Source: Amycolatopsis iheyensis
GTDB taxonomy: Bacteria > Actinomycetota > Actinomycetes > Mycobacteriales > Pseudonocardiaceae
NCBI RefSeq assembly: GCF_024703995.1
Contig: NZ_JAMXQV010000001.1
Coordinates: 62,001-126,000 of the forward strand
DNA length: 64,000 nucleotides
Direction: 5' to 3'
Below, piece after piece: positions 38,079 to 47,241 of this stretch. Both the position numbers and the translations under genes were made by a program. Position 1 is the first letter of the stretch; the number at the start of each line of letters is the position of its first letter. The notes under the pieces are model-generated. The model worked only from the letters and a program-made list of their open reading frames with translations, did no database searches and had not been told where the DNA came from.

Positions 38079-40373
38079 GTGGCTCTCGCGCTGTACCGCA
38101 AGTACCGTCCGGCGACGTTCGCCGAGGTAGTCGGTCAGGAGCATGTGACCGAACCCCTCCGCACGGCGTTGTCCGCCGGGCGGATCAACCATGCCTACCT
38201 GTTCTCCGGCCCGCGCGGCTGCGGCAAGACGTCGAGCGCGCGCATCATGGCCCGCTCGCTGAACTGCGCCAAGGGCCCGACCCCGGACCCGTGCGGCGAG
38301 TGCAACTCGTGCAAGGCGCTCGCGCCCGAAGGCCCGGGCAGCGTCGACGTCACGGAGCTCGACGCGGCGAGCCACGGTGGTGTCGACGACGCCCGCGAGC
38401 TGCGCGACAAGGCGTTCTACGCGCCGGCGGAGTCGCGCTACCGCGTGTTCATCATCGACGAGGCGCACATGGTCACCACGCAGGGCTTCAACGCCCTGCT
38501 GAAGATCGTGGAAGAGCCGCCCGAGCACGTCATCTTCATCTTCGCGACGACCGAGCCGGACAAGGTCCTCACGACGATCCGCTCGCGCACGCACCACTAC
38601 CCGTTCCGGCTGATCCCGCCGAGCGCGATGCGCGACCTGCTGGAGCGCAACGTCGCGGCGGAGGGCGTCCAGGTCGAGCCGGCGGTGTACCCGCTGGTCA
38701 TCCGCGCGGGCGGTGGTTCGGCGCGGGACACGCAGTCGGTGCTCGACCAGCTGCTCGCCGGCGCGGGCCCGGACGGCGTGTCGTACGGGCGCGCGGTGGC
38801 GCTGCTGGGCGTCACGGACGTCGCGCTGATCGACGACATGGTGGACGCGCTGTCGACCGAGGACGCGGCGACGGTGTTCAGCACGGTCGAGAAGCTCGCC
38901 GAGGCGGGCCACGACCCGCGCCGGTTCGCGACGGACCTGCTCGACCGGCTGCGCGACCTGGTGCTGCTGCGCGCGGTCCCGGACTCGGCGGGCGGGCTGG
39001 TGTCCGCGCCGGAGGAAGAGCTGTCGCGGATGGTCGCGCAGGCGGAACGCATCGGCCTGGCGACGCTTTCGCGCTACGCGGACATCGTCCACAATGGACT
39101 CCTGGAGATGCGCGGCGCGACTTCGCCGCGGCTGGTGCTCGAGCTGTTGTGCGCGCGGATGCTGCTGCCGTCGGTGACGGAGGCGGAGAAGGCCCTGGTG
39201 GCCCGCATCGAGCGCCTGGAACGCCGCGCGACGCTGGCCGGCGGCGGTGGCGCGCCCACGGAGGGCGGGGTGGAGCCACCGGTGCGAGCGGCACCGGAGC
39301 GGTTCTCCCGGCCCTCGCAGCGGCCGGCTTCGGCTGGTCCGGCGCCCGTTGCGGCGCCGGAGCCTGCTCAGGCCCCGCCCACGCAGGCCCCGCCAGCTCA
39401 GGCGGCTCCGGCCGCTCAGGCTCCGCCCGCACAGACGGTTCCGGCCGCTCAGGCGGCTTCGGCCGCTCAGGCGGCTCCGGCGGGCGACGGCGGCCGGGGT
39501 GGGCCGAGCGCGCCCGCCGCCCCGGCGGCCGCGGTCGCATCCGCCGAGCCCGCGGCCAAGCCTGCGGAAAGCGGTTGGGGAACTCCGCGCACGCCTGGTG
39601 GGGGCACGCCTGCTCCGGCCGGTGACGGTGGTTGGGGAACTCCGCGTACGCCGGGTGGGGGCACGCCTGCCCCGGCCGGTGACGGTGGTTGGGGAACTCC
39701 GCGTACGCCGGGTGGGGGCACGCCTGCCCCGGCGGCAGCCTCGAGCGGTGGCGCGGCCGAGGCGCCCGCCGCGTCCGGGGGGATGGATGCCGCCGCGATC
39801 CGGAACGTCTGGCCGCAGCTCATGACCGCCTTGCGCAAGTTCACCGGCGGCCGGAGCCTCGAGGCGATGCTGACGCAGGCGACCGTCGCCGAGGTCGAGG
39901 GGAACTCCGTCACCCTCACGCACAAGTCCGAGCCGCTGGCCCGCCGGCTGTCCGACCAGGACAACGCGCAGAAGATCGCCGGCGCGCTGACCGACGTCCT
40001 GGGCGGCGACTGGCGCGTCCGGTGCGTGCACGGCAACGCCCCCGCGGCGTCCGCGGCACGTCCCCAGCAGGCGGCCGCACCCGCGCCGGAGCGGTCCTTC
40101 ACCCGGCAGTCGGCGACGGCCGCACCTGCGGCGCCACCGCCCGCCGCGCCGCCTGCGCGGCCCGCGACCCCGCCACCGGCGCGCCCCAAGGTCGCCACCA
40201 GCGAGCCGGACATCCCCCTGCCCCCGGAGCCGTCCGACGAGGACGACGACGACCTCTACAACGAGGACGCCAGCCCGGCCCCACCGCCACCCCCGCCCCC
40301 ACCGGACCAGGACCCGGACGAGCTGGCCCGCAAGCTCATCTCCGACCACCTGGGCGCCCGCCCACTCGACTGA
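38079..40373 (+). CDS. dnaX: DNA polymerase III subunit gamma/tau
   Basis: The 764-residue clamp-loader protein starts ALYRKYRPATFAEVVGQEHV, has Walker A SGPRGCGKTSS, the zinc finger CGECNSCK, Walker B FIIDEAHM, sensor 1 FATTEPDKV and the arginine-finger region TIRSRTHHY. Domain III ends near residue 380. The long tail is Pro/Ala/Gln-rich with a repeat block (see 39573-39743), then a conserved C-terminal tau-type domain (DAAAIRNVWPQLMTALRKFTGG) and an acidic, Pro-rich end. It loads the sliding clamp at the replication fork. GTG 38079 is the first start that gives the family N-terminus. Confidence 0.97.
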   Translation: MALALYRKYRPATFAEVVGQEHVTEPLRTALSAGRINHAYLFSGPRGCGKTSSARIMARSLNCAKGPTPDPCGECNSCKALAPEGPGSVDVTELDAASHGGVDDARELRDKAFYAPAESRYRVFIIDEAHMVTTQGFNALLKIVEEPPEHVIFIFATTEPDKVLTTIRSRTHHYPFRLIPPSAMRDLLERNVAAEGVQVEPAVYPLVIRAGGGSARDTQSVLDQLLAGAGPDGVSYGRAVALLGVTDVALIDDMVDALSTEDAATVFSTVEKLAEAGHDPRRFATDLLDRLRDLVLLRAVPDSAGGLVSAPEEELSRMVAQAERIGLATLSRYADIVHNGLLEMRGATSPRLVLELLCARMLLPSVTEAEKALVARIERLERRATLAGGGGAPTEGGVEPPVRAAPERFSRPSQRPASAGPAPVAAPEPAQAPPTQAPPAQAAPAAQAPPAQTVPAAQAASAAQAAPAGDGGRGGPSAPAAPAAAVASAEPAAKPAESGWGTPRTPGGGTPAPAGDGGWGTPRTPGGGTPAPAGDGGWGTPRTPGGGTPAPAAASSGGAAEAPAASGGMDAAAIRNVWPQLMTALRKFTGGRSLEAMLTQATVAEVEGNSVTLTHKSEPLARRLSDQDNAQKIAGALTDVLGGDWRVRCVHGNAPAASAARPQQAAAPAPERSFTRQSATAAPAAPPPAAPPARPATPPPARPKVATSEPDIPLPPEPSDEDDDDLYNEDASPAPPPPPPPPDQDPDELARKLISDHLGARPLD
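39573..39743 (+). repeat. 57-bp in-frame repeats inside dnaX
   Basis: Three near-identical 57-base units (39573-39629, 39630-39686, 39687-39743) encode the 19-residue repeat GWGTPRTPGGGTPAPAGDG, the last copy diverging at its end. The region is a flexible linker between the clamp-loader core and the tau-type C-terminal domain. Copy number may vary between strains. Confidence 0.85.
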
Positions 40374-40387
40374 CCCCGCCCTGAAGG

Positions 40388-40712
40388 GGCGGCTCGCGTA
40401 CCTGGCCAGTCGGCTCACGCGCCCAGACGGTCGGCTCACGTACCTAGCCGGTCGGCTCACGTGCCTGGAGGGTCGGCTGGCGTACTCAGACGGTCGGCTC
40501 TCGCGCCTGGGGAGTCGGCTGGCGCGCCCGGACGGTCGGCTCACGTACCTGGGGAGTCGGCTGGCGCGCCCAGACGGTCGGCTCACGCGCCCGGGGAGTC
40601 GGCTGGCGTGCCCAAGCGGTCGGCTCACCGGCCGACCCTCCGGGTACGCGAGCCGACCCGCCAGGTGCGCGAGCCGACCCTCCAGGTACGCCGGCCGACC
40701 CGTTCAGGTGTG
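40388..40712. repeat. 21-bp tandem repeat array with inverted units, between dnaX and the amidase gene
   Basis: Eleven full units of exactly 21 bases run from 40388 to 40618, each near GTCGGCTCACGCGCCCAGACG, with a partial twelfth. From 40630 the same unit appears inverted four times, with GCCGAC at 40631, 40652, 40673 and 40694, again 21 bases apart. Variation falls mostly in bases 8-21 of the unit. No gene can be supported here; open frames in both directions are only the 7-residue reading of the repeat. The array is convergent to dnaX and to the amidase gene. Confidence 0.85.
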
Positions 40713-40728
40713 CGAGTGGGCCGGCGGG

Positions 40729-41562
40729 TCAGGAGGCCAGATAGGCCTCGATGGCCGCCGTGATGGCCGCCGCGAACGACTGTCTTCCCTCTGCGCTCGT
40801 CATGCGGGCCGCTTCCGTTGCGTTGCGCATGTTGCCGCACTCCACCAGCACCGACGGGCGCGTCGAAAGATTCAAGCCGCCGAGGTCCGAACGGGCCGAC
40901 AGGCCGTCGCCGCCGATGTAGTTCGATGTGTTGAAGCCGTTCGTGCGCATCGTGTCGCGCACCGTCCGGGCCAGCCTCAGCGATGGCTCGCCCTGCGCCG
41001 CGTTCAGCGGTGGTGACGAATACGCCACGTGGAAGCCGTTCGCGCCCGCCGCCGTCGAGCCGTCGGCGTGGATCGAGACCACCGCGTCCGCGCTCGCGTC
41101 GTTGCCGATCGCCGCGCGGCGGTCGACGCAGGGGCCGACGCCCGAGTCGTTCTGTCGCGTGTAGACCACGCGGATTCCCTTGGCCGCCAACGCTTGTCCG
41201 ACCCGCTGGGCGACGTCGAAGGTGAACGCGTGCTCGGGGTAGCCCGCGTTGGTGGCGGTGCCGGTCGTGTTGCACGGCTTGGTCTGCCCGCGCCCGGCCG
41301 GCACCTTCCGGTTGATCTCCGCCGGGTGCGCGCCGTTCCCGCCGTTGTGCCCGGGGTCCAGCACGACGACCTTCCCGGCCGCGGGCGTCGACGGCGGGGG
41401 AGCCGCCGGCGTGGAAGACGACGGCGTCACCGAAGCGGGGGACGGCGTGACCGTCCGGGTGACCACCGGGGCCGGAGCGGGCGCCGGAGCCGGCGAGCAG
41501 CCGGTGAGCAGCAGGGCACCGGCCGGCAGGAGGGAGGCAATCGCGCGTCGCACGGCGACCAC
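40729..41562 (-). CDS. N-acetylmuramoyl-L-alanine amidase lipoprotein (Amidase_3)
   Basis: The 277-residue protein has a lipoprotein signal (lipobox LTGC, Cys22 from GTG 41562), a Pro/Thr/Ser linker and an Amidase_3 domain. Zinc ligands and catalytic residues are visible: VLDPGHNGG (His), [10 protein letters not shown] (Glu), VSIHADG (His) and VECGNM near the end (catalytic Glu). It cleaves the bond between the stem peptide and muramic acid. I chose GTG 41562; GTG 41553 is also possible. It is divergent from ybaB. Confidence 0.88.
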   Translation of the reverse strand: MVAVRRAIASLLPAGALLLTGCSPAPAPAPAPVVTRTVTPSPASVTPSSSTPAAPPPSTPAAGKVVVLDPGHNGGNGAHPAEINRKVPAGRGQTKPCNTTGTATNAGYPEHAFTFDVAQRVGQALAAKGIRVVYTRQNDSGVGPCVDRRAAIGNDASADAVVSIHADGSTAAGANGFHVAYSSPPLNAAQGEPSLRLARTVRDTMRTNGFNTSNYIGGDGLSARSDLGGLNLSTRPSVLVECGNMRNATEAARMTSAEGRQSFAAAITAAIEAYLAS

Positions 41563-41641
41563 GGTGCCACAGCCCGGCACCCGGCGTGGCGCGACTACCC
41601 TGGTGGACGACACAGTCGTGCAGAGAGGACCGAGTGCGATC

Positions 41642-42004
41642 ATGGCCCAACCCGGCGGCGGCTTCGACCTTTCCCAGCTGATGCAGCAGGCGCAGCAGAT
41701 GCAGCAGAAGCTCGTCGAGGCCCAGGAAGAACTGGCCAACACCGAGGTCACCGGCAGTGCCGGCGGCGGACTGGTTACCGCGACGGTGTCCGGTGACAGC
41801 CAGCTGAAGAGCCTGCAGATCGACCCGAAGGTGGTCGACCCGGACGACGTCGAGACGCTGTCCGACCTGGTCGTGGCCGCGGTGCGCGACGCGTCGGCGA
41901 ACGCGCAGAAGCTCACCGAGCAGAAGCTCGGCCCGCTGGCCAACGGCCTCGGCGGCGGTGGCGGCGGCATGCCGGACCTCGGCGCGCTCGGCTTCGGCGG
42001 CTGA
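41642..42004 (+). CDS. ybaB: Nucleoid-associated protein YbaB/EbfC
   Basis: The 120-residue product has the standard YbaB fold: helix [20 protein letters not shown], then [17 protein letters not shown] and a second helix with [20 protein letters not shown], plus a Gly-rich end. It forms dimers that bind DNA. The order dnaX - ybaB - recR is conserved in bacteria. ATG 41642 is preceded by GAGAGGACCGAG. A TACCCT motif at 41595-41600 may be the -10. Confidence 0.93.
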   Translation: MAQPGGGFDLSQLMQQAQQMQQKLVEAQEELANTEVTGSAGGGLVTATVSGDSQLKSLQIDPKVVDPDDVETLSDLVVAAVRDASANAQKLTEQKLGPLANGLGGGGGGMPDLGALGFGG

Positions 42005-42009
42005 CGAAC

Positions 42010-42606
42010 TTGTACGAAGGTGTCGTCCAGGACCTGATCGACGAGCTCGGGCGGCTGCCCGGGGTCGGGCCGAAGAGCGCCCAGCGGATCGCGTTCCACC
42101 TGCTGGCCACCGACCCGGCCGACATCGCGCGGCTGCAGGACGTGCTCGGCAAGGTCAAGGAGGGCGTGCAGTTCTGCGAGGTGTGCGGCAACGTCTCCGA
42201 GCAGCAGAAGTGCCGCATCTGCCGCGACGAGCGCCGCGACCTCACGGTCATCTGCGTGGTCGAGGAGCCGAAGGACGTCCTGGCGGTCGAGCGCACGCGT
42301 GAGTTCAAGGGCCGTTACCACGTCCTGGGCGGCGCGCTCGACCCGTTGTCGGGCATCGGGCCGGAGCAGCTGCGGATGCGCGAGCTGCTCAAGCGCATCG
42401 GCGAGGCCGACATCAGCGAGATCATCATCGCGACGGACCCGAACACGGAAGGCGAAGCGACGGCGACGTACCTGGTGCGCATGCTGCGTGACTTCCCGGG
42501 CCTGAGCGTGACGCGGCTGGCGTCGGGCCTGCCGATGGGCGGTGACCTGGAGTTCGCGGACGAGCTGACGCTGGGCCGCGCGCTCTCGGGCCGCCGTGCC
42601 CTCTGA
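42010..42606 (+). CDS. recR: Recombination mediator protein RecR
   Basis: The 198-residue protein starts at TTG 42010 and has the family parts in order: helix-hairpin-helix [20 protein letters not shown], zinc finger [18 protein letters not shown] and the Toprim domain [16 protein letters not shown]...[15 protein letters not shown]. RecR works with RecO to load RecA at gaps. It is five bases after ybaB. The next gene overlaps its end by 11 bases. Confidence 0.97.
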   Translation: MYEGVVQDLIDELGRLPGVGPKSAQRIAFHLLATDPADIARLQDVLGKVKEGVQFCEVCGNVSEQQKCRICRDERRDLTVICVVEEPKDVLAVERTREFKGRYHVLGGALDPLSGIGPEQLRMRELLKRIGEADISEIIIATDPNTEGEATATYLVRMLRDFPGLSVTRLASGLPMGGDLEFADELTLGRALSGRRAL

Positions 42607-43093
42607 CGGGGGAATCCGGACGCTCCTGCTGATCGGGCGGGCCCGGAAGGCGAAGCTGGTCGACATCCGGGAGTGCACCGAGCTGCCCGGCTGGAAGGCC
42701 TTCCTCGGCGACGGCGTGGTCGAGCTGACGGTGGGCGGGGTCGCGATCTTCGACGAGACCATCCACGTGGCGGTCGAGGGGCTGTGGAACGACCTCGCCG
42801 AGGTGGTGGCGCAGTACCGTGCGCAGGGGCACGCGGAAACCCGGTTGTGGGAGGGCTACGGCGCGCTCCGGCTCGAGCCCATCCCCGGCGGCCGGGCGCG
42901 GTTCACCCTGGCTTTCGACGACGGCACGAGCCGGCGCGGGGTCACCGGTGAGCAGGAGCTGCTCGCCGCGCTCACCGCGGGCGGGGTCGCGTTCTTCGAG
43001 AAGCTCGGCGAGCTCACCGGCGGCTTCCACGACCGGGCGATCGCCAAGCTCACCGGTCGAAACGGCGCAGGTCGTACCGGTCCATCAGCTTGA
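42596..43093 (+). CDS. Unrecognised protein coupled to recR
   Basis: The 165-residue product starts at GTG 42596 within the end of recR. It has an alpha/beta composition with strands such as [20 protein letters not shown] and a pair of Gly-rich turns, no signal peptide and no membrane segment. No enzyme motif stands out. The position suggests coexpression with recR. It converges on the glucosaminidase gene and overlaps its 3' end by 44 bases. Confidence 0.65.
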   Translation: MPSDGGIRTLLLIGRARKAKLVDIRECTELPGWKAFLGDGVVELTVGGVAIFDETIHVAVEGLWNDLAEVVAQYRAQGHAETRLWEGYGALRLEPIPGGRARFTLAFDDGTSRRGVTGEQELLAALTAGGVAFFEKLGELTGGFHDRAIAKLTGRNGAGRTGPSA

Positions 43094-43604
43094 TCACCTT
43101 GTTCGCGTACTCCGGGTCGGTGGCGTACTTCCGCGCCACCGCCCGGACGAACGCGTCCGGGTCGTCCCGCACCGGCAGGGCCGCCGCGTAGTTCGACGAC
43201 GTCGTCAACAATCGGCCGTAATCGCGGAATGAATCGAAAACCGAGGCATACGAGCGGAAAAACGCATCCACCGGATGACACGGCGACGGAATGCACTCCG
43301 TTGTCGGGTAGGAAGCGCACCGCACCGCAATGGGCCCCGGGCTCGTCGGCGTCACGCACTTGAAGCCGAAATAATTCAGCTCGGCCGTCGACAGCTTGCT
43401 GCGTCCCCAGTTCGACTCCAGGATCGACTGCGCCACCGTCACCGACGCCGGGATGTCGTACGCCGCGTGGATCGCCTGGGCGATCGGGCCCGCCGAACCG
43501 ACGTACTCCGCCTGGTAGCCCGCGTCGAGTGCGGCGTCGCGCACCGACGCCTGGTCGATCGGAGGGGTCACCAGCAGGACCGCCGCCAGTCCGATGTGGA
43601 TCAT
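43050..43604 (-). CDS. Secreted endo-beta-N-acetylglucosaminidase-domain protein
   Basis: The 184-residue product has a short N-terminal hydrophobic segment (a weak signal peptide or anchor, about 2-14) and a Glucosaminidase/FlgJ-type domain: SVTVAQSILESNWGRSKL carries the catalytic Glu, followed by YFGFKC and FRDYGRLL. These enzymes cleave the glycan strands of peptidoglycan. It overlaps the 3' end of the preceding convergent gene by 44 bases. Confidence 0.85.
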   Translation of the reverse strand: MIHIGLAAVLLVTPPIDQASVRDAALDAGYQAEYVGSAGPIAQAIHAAYDIPASVTVAQSILESNWGRSKLSTAELNYFGFKCVTPTSPGPIAVRCASYPTTECIPSPCHPVDAFFRSYASVFDSFRDYGRLLTTSSNYAAALPVRDDPDAFVRAVARKYATDPEYANKVIKLMDRYDLRRFDR

Positions 43605-43662
43605 GGCCGAACGGTGCCCGACCGCCGGTCACCCGGCGACCGGGATCACTCCAAAGAGGACC

Positions 43663-44760
43663 TCAGCAGTAGCCGAGCTGCGCCAGCGTGTCGACGATGA
43701 TCTCGGACGGGTGGTACTTGTCCATCCAGGACTCGCCGCGCCGGTTCTGGTACGTGTCGAGGAAGTTCTGCAGCTTGTCGCCGCGCATCTCGGTCAGCAC
43801 CACCGTCTCGCCCAGGTGCTGCGGCGTCTCGGTGCGCTCGCGGTGCACCGCGCAGGGCAGCCCGAGGTAGTAGCACTCCGCCGAAAGACCACCCGAGTCG
43901 GTGACGACGTACTCGGCGCGCGCCACCAGCGGGAGGAACTTCAGGTACCGCATCTTCGGCTGGACGATGAACTGGTCGTCGAAGATGTTCCCGATGCCCA
44001 GCGCGCGGATCTTCTCGCGCTCCGGCGCGCCCGCCATGTACAGGATCGGCATCTTGCGGCTCTGCTCGCGCAGGATCTCCAGCGCCTCGCGGTACTTGTC
44101 CGGGCGCGAGACCAGCTCGAAGCGGTGCAGCGTGGCGAGGCCGAACTTCTCCGGCAGGTTCGGCACGTCCAGCGGCCCGTTGATGGCCAGCCGCATGGCG
44201 TCGATCGCCGTGTTCGCCTCGGTGTCGACGACCACGCCGCGGGCGTGGCGCAGGTTGTTGACCTCACGCGCGCTCGGCGCGAAGTGCATGTCGACGATCT
44301 TCGCCGCGATCTTGCGGTTCAGCTCCTCCGGCAGCGGCGAGAGGATGCTGCCCGACCGCGCGCCCGCCTCGACGTGCCCGACGCGGGACTTGAGGATGCG
44401 CTTCCCGATCAGCGAGCCGTACGGCGTGGTGAACGTGTCGCCGTGCACCAGCACCAGCGGGGGACGGCCGTCTTCGTTGAGCGCGGCGCGCAGCTCGTGG
44501 CGGCGGCTCCAGGCGGTGCGCATGACCTGCGCGGCCCAGCCCGGCACCTGCGCCGGCGACTCGAGGTTGTGCGCCTTCTCCTCCGGCACCAGCCAGACGT
44601 CCGGCGCGGGCATGTCCAGGTCCGCGAGGACGTCCGCGACCTCGTCGACGTGCTGGGCGGTGAACCAGATCTTCGGCCGCATCCCGCGCTCGCGGATCCC
44701 GTGGTAGACGGGCGCGATCTTGATCAGTTCCGCGGTGGTGCCGAGAATGAAGGAAATCAC
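43663..44760 (-). CDS. wecB: UDP-N-acetylglucosamine 2-epimerase (non-hydrolysing)
   Basis: The 365-residue protein has the family pattern: GTTAELIKIAPVYHGI at the N-terminus, LVHGDTFTT, GHVEAGARSG, LPEELNRKI, and the later VTDSGGLSAECYYLGLP with the conserved Ser-Gly-Gly and Glu. It interconverts UDP-GlcNAc and UDP-ManNAc, the precursor of wall glycans such as linkage units. I chose GTG 44760 because the family starts exactly there; the frame upstream is a shadow of the next gene. It is divergent from the GT2 gene and begins the envelope cluster. Confidence 0.88.
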   Translation of the reverse strand: MISFILGTTAELIKIAPVYHGIRERGMRPKIWFTAQHVDEVADVLADLDMPAPDVWLVPEEKAHNLESPAQVPGWAAQVMRTAWSRRHELRAALNEDGRPPLVLVHGDTFTTPYGSLIGKRILKSRVGHVEAGARSGSILSPLPEELNRKIAAKIVDMHFAPSAREVNNLRHARGVVVDTEANTAIDAMRLAINGPLDVPNLPEKFGLATLHRFELVSRPDKYREALEILREQSRKMPILYMAGAPEREKIRALGIGNIFDDQFIVQPKMRYLKFLPLVARAEYVVTDSGGLSAECYYLGLPCAVHRERTETPQHLGETVVLTEMRGDKLQNFLDTYQNRRGESWMDKYHPSEIIVDTLAQLGYC

Positions 44761-44831
44761 CAGAGGAGCCCATTTCCGATCGGGTGCGGTGGCGTAAGGA
44801 TACTGGCCGACCTGCCGCGGGGGCCGCCGGG

Positions 44832-44837
44832 TAGCCT
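44832..44837 (+). promoter_or_regulatory. Leaderless-type -10 element of the GT2/flippase operon
   Basis: TAGCCT lies seven bases before the GTG at 44845, without a ribosome site. It sits in the 84-base gap between the epimerase and the GT2 gene. Confidence 0.5.
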
Positions 44838-44844
44838 CGGCCCG

Positions 44845-45867
44845 GTGAGTGCGAACCCGCTCCTCCCCTCGCTCAGCGTCGTGATCCCGGTCTACAACGA
44901 GCAGGACTGGATCGAACGCAGCGTCCGCGCGCTGCTCGCCTCGGCCGAGACGGCGAACTGGCCGATCGAGGTCGTGGTCGTCGACGACGGCAGCACGGAC
45001 GCCACGCCGTCGCGGCTCGACGAGCTGCGCGAACGCCACGGCATCACGGTGCTCAGCCAGGCCAACTCCGGCCGCTTCGAGGCCCGGCGGGCGGGCATCG
45101 CCAAGGCGGGCGGGGAGCAGATCCTGCTGCTCGACAGCCGCGTGGTGGTGGACGACGGCTCGCTGACCTTCCTGCGCGACCAGCTGGTCGACCACCCGGA
45201 GCGGACGGTCTGGAACGGCCACGTCAACGTCGCCTCCGAGAACAACCCGTACGCCGGGTTCATGGCCGGCCTCGTGAAGATTCCGTGGCGCCGCTACTGC
45301 GCGGACCCGCGACTGATGTCGTTCGGCATCGAGGAGTTCGACCTCTTCCCGAAGGGCACCGGATTCTTCTCCGCCCCGCGCGGCGTTCTCGAAGCGGCTT
45401 CCGACGCTTTCGTCTCCCTGTTCGACGACGTCCGCTTCGCCAGTGACGACACCGGCGTCCTGCGCTGGATCGCCGAACGGCACCGCATCTTCCTGGCCCC
45501 GGACTTCTCCGCGACCTACCACGGGCGCGACAGCTTCAAGAAGTTCGCCGCGCAGGCCTACTTCCGCGGGACGACCTTCGTCGACTCCTACCTCGGCTCG
45601 CCCGGCCCGGCTCGCAACGGTCTGTTCGCCGCGTTCGGCGTCGGCCTGCTCGGCCTGGGCATCGCGGTCAAGCGCCCGAAGACGGCCGTCGCGCTCGCGG
45701 CGGCCGGGTCGGCCGCGGCCGGTGTGGCGGTGACGCGCTTCGGCGCGACGAACGCCGAAGCCAAGGCCGTCGCGAAGCTGGCCCCGGTGTTCGGCGCCGG
45801 CTTCGGCGCGGGCGCGGTCCGTGGCCTCGTCATGGCGCTGCGTGCCCGCCGGCGGCGAGACCGATGA
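44845..45867 (+). CDS. Family 2 glycosyltransferase with C-terminal membrane segments
   Basis: The 340-residue protein has a GT-A domain: SLSVVIPVYNEQDWIERSV, VVVDDGSTDATPSRLDEL and LLLDSRVVVDDGS as the metal-binding DxD analogue, and the acceptor-side stretch FSATYHGRDSFKKF. From about residue 245 two hydrophobic helices follow, so it is membrane-associated. The nucleotide sugar is not predictable. It opens the plus-strand glycan operon; the flippase gene begins at its stop (ATGA overlap 45864). Confidence 0.85.
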   Translation: MSANPLLPSLSVVIPVYNEQDWIERSVRALLASAETANWPIEVVVVDDGSTDATPSRLDELRERHGITVLSQANSGRFEARRAGIAKAGGEQILLLDSRVVVDDGSLTFLRDQLVDHPERTVWNGHVNVASENNPYAGFMAGLVKIPWRRYCADPRLMSFGIEEFDLFPKGTGFFSAPRGVLEAASDAFVSLFDDVRFASDDTGVLRWIAERHRIFLAPDFSATYHGRDSFKKFAAQAYFRGTTFVDSYLGSPGPARNGLFAAFGVGLLGLGIAVKRPKTAVALAAAGSAAAGVAVTRFGATNAEAKAVAKLAPVFGAGFGAGAVRGLVMALRARRRRDR

Positions 45868-47180
45868 GTGCACCGATGACCCACGAGTCCGGCGAGGCGG
45901 ACGGGCGCAGCCTGGCGAAGGAAACCGGGCGGTCGGCCGGGAAGATCGGCGTCTCGCTGCTCGTCGCGATCGCGCTGGGCTACGTGCTGACGCTGGTCGC
46001 GACCCGCTGGCTCGGGCCGGAGAACAGCAAGGTCTACCTCTCGTTCTGGGGCATCCTGATGGGCCTCGGCAGCGCGCTGTCGCCGCTCGAGCAGGAGCTG
46101 TCCCGCCAGTCCGCGGTCGCCGCGCTCGACGGCGGCAGGGCCGGCAAGCCCGCGCTGCGCGCGCTGACCGTCGGCGCGGTGACCGTCGCCGTGGTCGCGG
46201 CGCTGACGATGGCCGTGCCGGTGCTGTCGGACCGGCTCTACGGCGGCAACACGACGCTGGGCGTCATCGTGCTGTGCGGGGCGATCTCGTTCGCCTGCCA
46301 GTTCGCCGCGCGCGGCCTGCTCGTCGGGCAGCAGCGGATCAAGCCGTACTCGGGCCTGGTCGTCGCCGAAGCCGCGGTCCGGGTGGTCGTGCTGCTCGGG
46401 ATCGCCGCCGCCGGGCTCACCGGCGTGACGTCCTTCGCGATCGCGGCCGCCACCGGCTCGTTCGCCTGGCTGCTGTTCGTCAAGCCGGTCACCGGCCTGG
46501 TCGACCCGCACGCCGACGGCGAGGGCTGGGGCCCGGTGACCGCCCGGATCCTCGTGCTGCTGACCGGCGCGGCGCTGACCGCGAGCGTCATCACCGGCTA
46601 CCCGGCGATGGTGAGCCTGCTCGCGCCGGGCGGGTCCGTGGCCGACGTCGGCGTCCTGTTCGCGACGCTCACCGTGTCGCGGGTGCCGCTGCTGCTGCTC
46701 TCGCCGCTGCAGGCGCTCGCCGTGCCGACGGTCGTGCGGCTCTCGGGCACCGAAGAGGGGCAGCACCGGCTGCGCAAGCTGCTCGCGGCCGGCGCGCTCG
46801 GCACGGTCGTGCTCGGTGTGGTCGGCGCGCTGGTCGGCTGGCTGATCGGGCCGTGGCTGGTCTCGCTGCTCTACGGTGCGGACTTCGTCGCCCAGGGCTG
46901 GTGGGTGGCGTGGATGGTGTGGGGTGCGGTGCTGCTCACGGCGTTGCAGCTGATGACGGCCGTGCTCGTGGCCCGCAAAGAGGCGAACAAGGTGCTCCTC
47001 ACCTGGGCCGTGGTCGCGGTCGCCACCGCGGCGACGCTGCTGCTCGTGCCCGGTGACCCGATCCTCAAGGCGGTCGCCGGCCTGGCCGGTGGCCCCACGC
47101 TGGGGCTGCTCGTGGTGTTGATGTTCGTGTTGCGACGGCCGGGCAACGTGCAGCCCGCTTCGGACGTCCCAGTAGGGTGA
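45864..47180 (+). CDS. Polysaccharide flippase-like membrane protein
   Basis: The 438-residue protein has about 12 membrane helices and the pattern of the MVF/Wzx polysaccharide-flippase superfamily (VATRWLGPENSKVYLSFW, SALSPLEQELSRQSA, TLTVSRVPLLLLSPLQA). Such proteins move lipid-linked sugar chains across the membrane. Placed between two glycosyltransferase-like genes, it is the likely exporter of the glycan built by the cluster. Start ATG 45864 is coupled to the GT2 gene. Confidence 0.75.
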   Translation: MSAPMTHESGEADGRSLAKETGRSAGKIGVSLLVAIALGYVLTLVATRWLGPENSKVYLSFWGILMGLGSALSPLEQELSRQSAVAALDGGRAGKPALRALTVGAVTVAVVAALTMAVPVLSDRLYGGNTTLGVIVLCGAISFACQFAARGLLVGQQRIKPYSGLVVAEAAVRVVVLLGIAAAGLTGVTSFAIAAATGSFAWLLFVKPVTGLVDPHADGEGWGPVTARILVLLTGAALTASVITGYPAMVSLLAPGGSVADVGVLFATLTVSRVPLLLLSPLQALAVPTVVRLSGTEEGQHRLRKLLAAGALGTVVLGVVGALVGWLIGPWLVSLLYGADFVAQGWWVAWMVWGAVLLTALQLMTAVLVARKEANKVLLTWAVVAVATAATLLLVPGDPILKAVAGLAGGPTLGLLVVLMFVLRRPGNVQPASDVPVG

Positions 47181-47241
47181 CCCCGGCCGGACCCGGGACA
47201 GGTCGGCGCGCGGCGCCGGTGAGGTTGGACAGCGGAATACC

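Noticed and set aside
38046..40628. An 860-codon open frame on the minus strand through dnaX and the 21-bp array
   Set aside because: Its first part is only the 7-residue reading of the repeat and the rest shadows dnaX.
40388..40712. CRISPR array
   Set aside because: The units are contiguous 21-mers with no unique spacers and there are no cas genes in the window.
40461..40763. A 100-codon open frame inside the tandem array
   Set aside because: It is a translation of the 21-bp unit, and both orientations stay open simply because the unit lacks stop codons.
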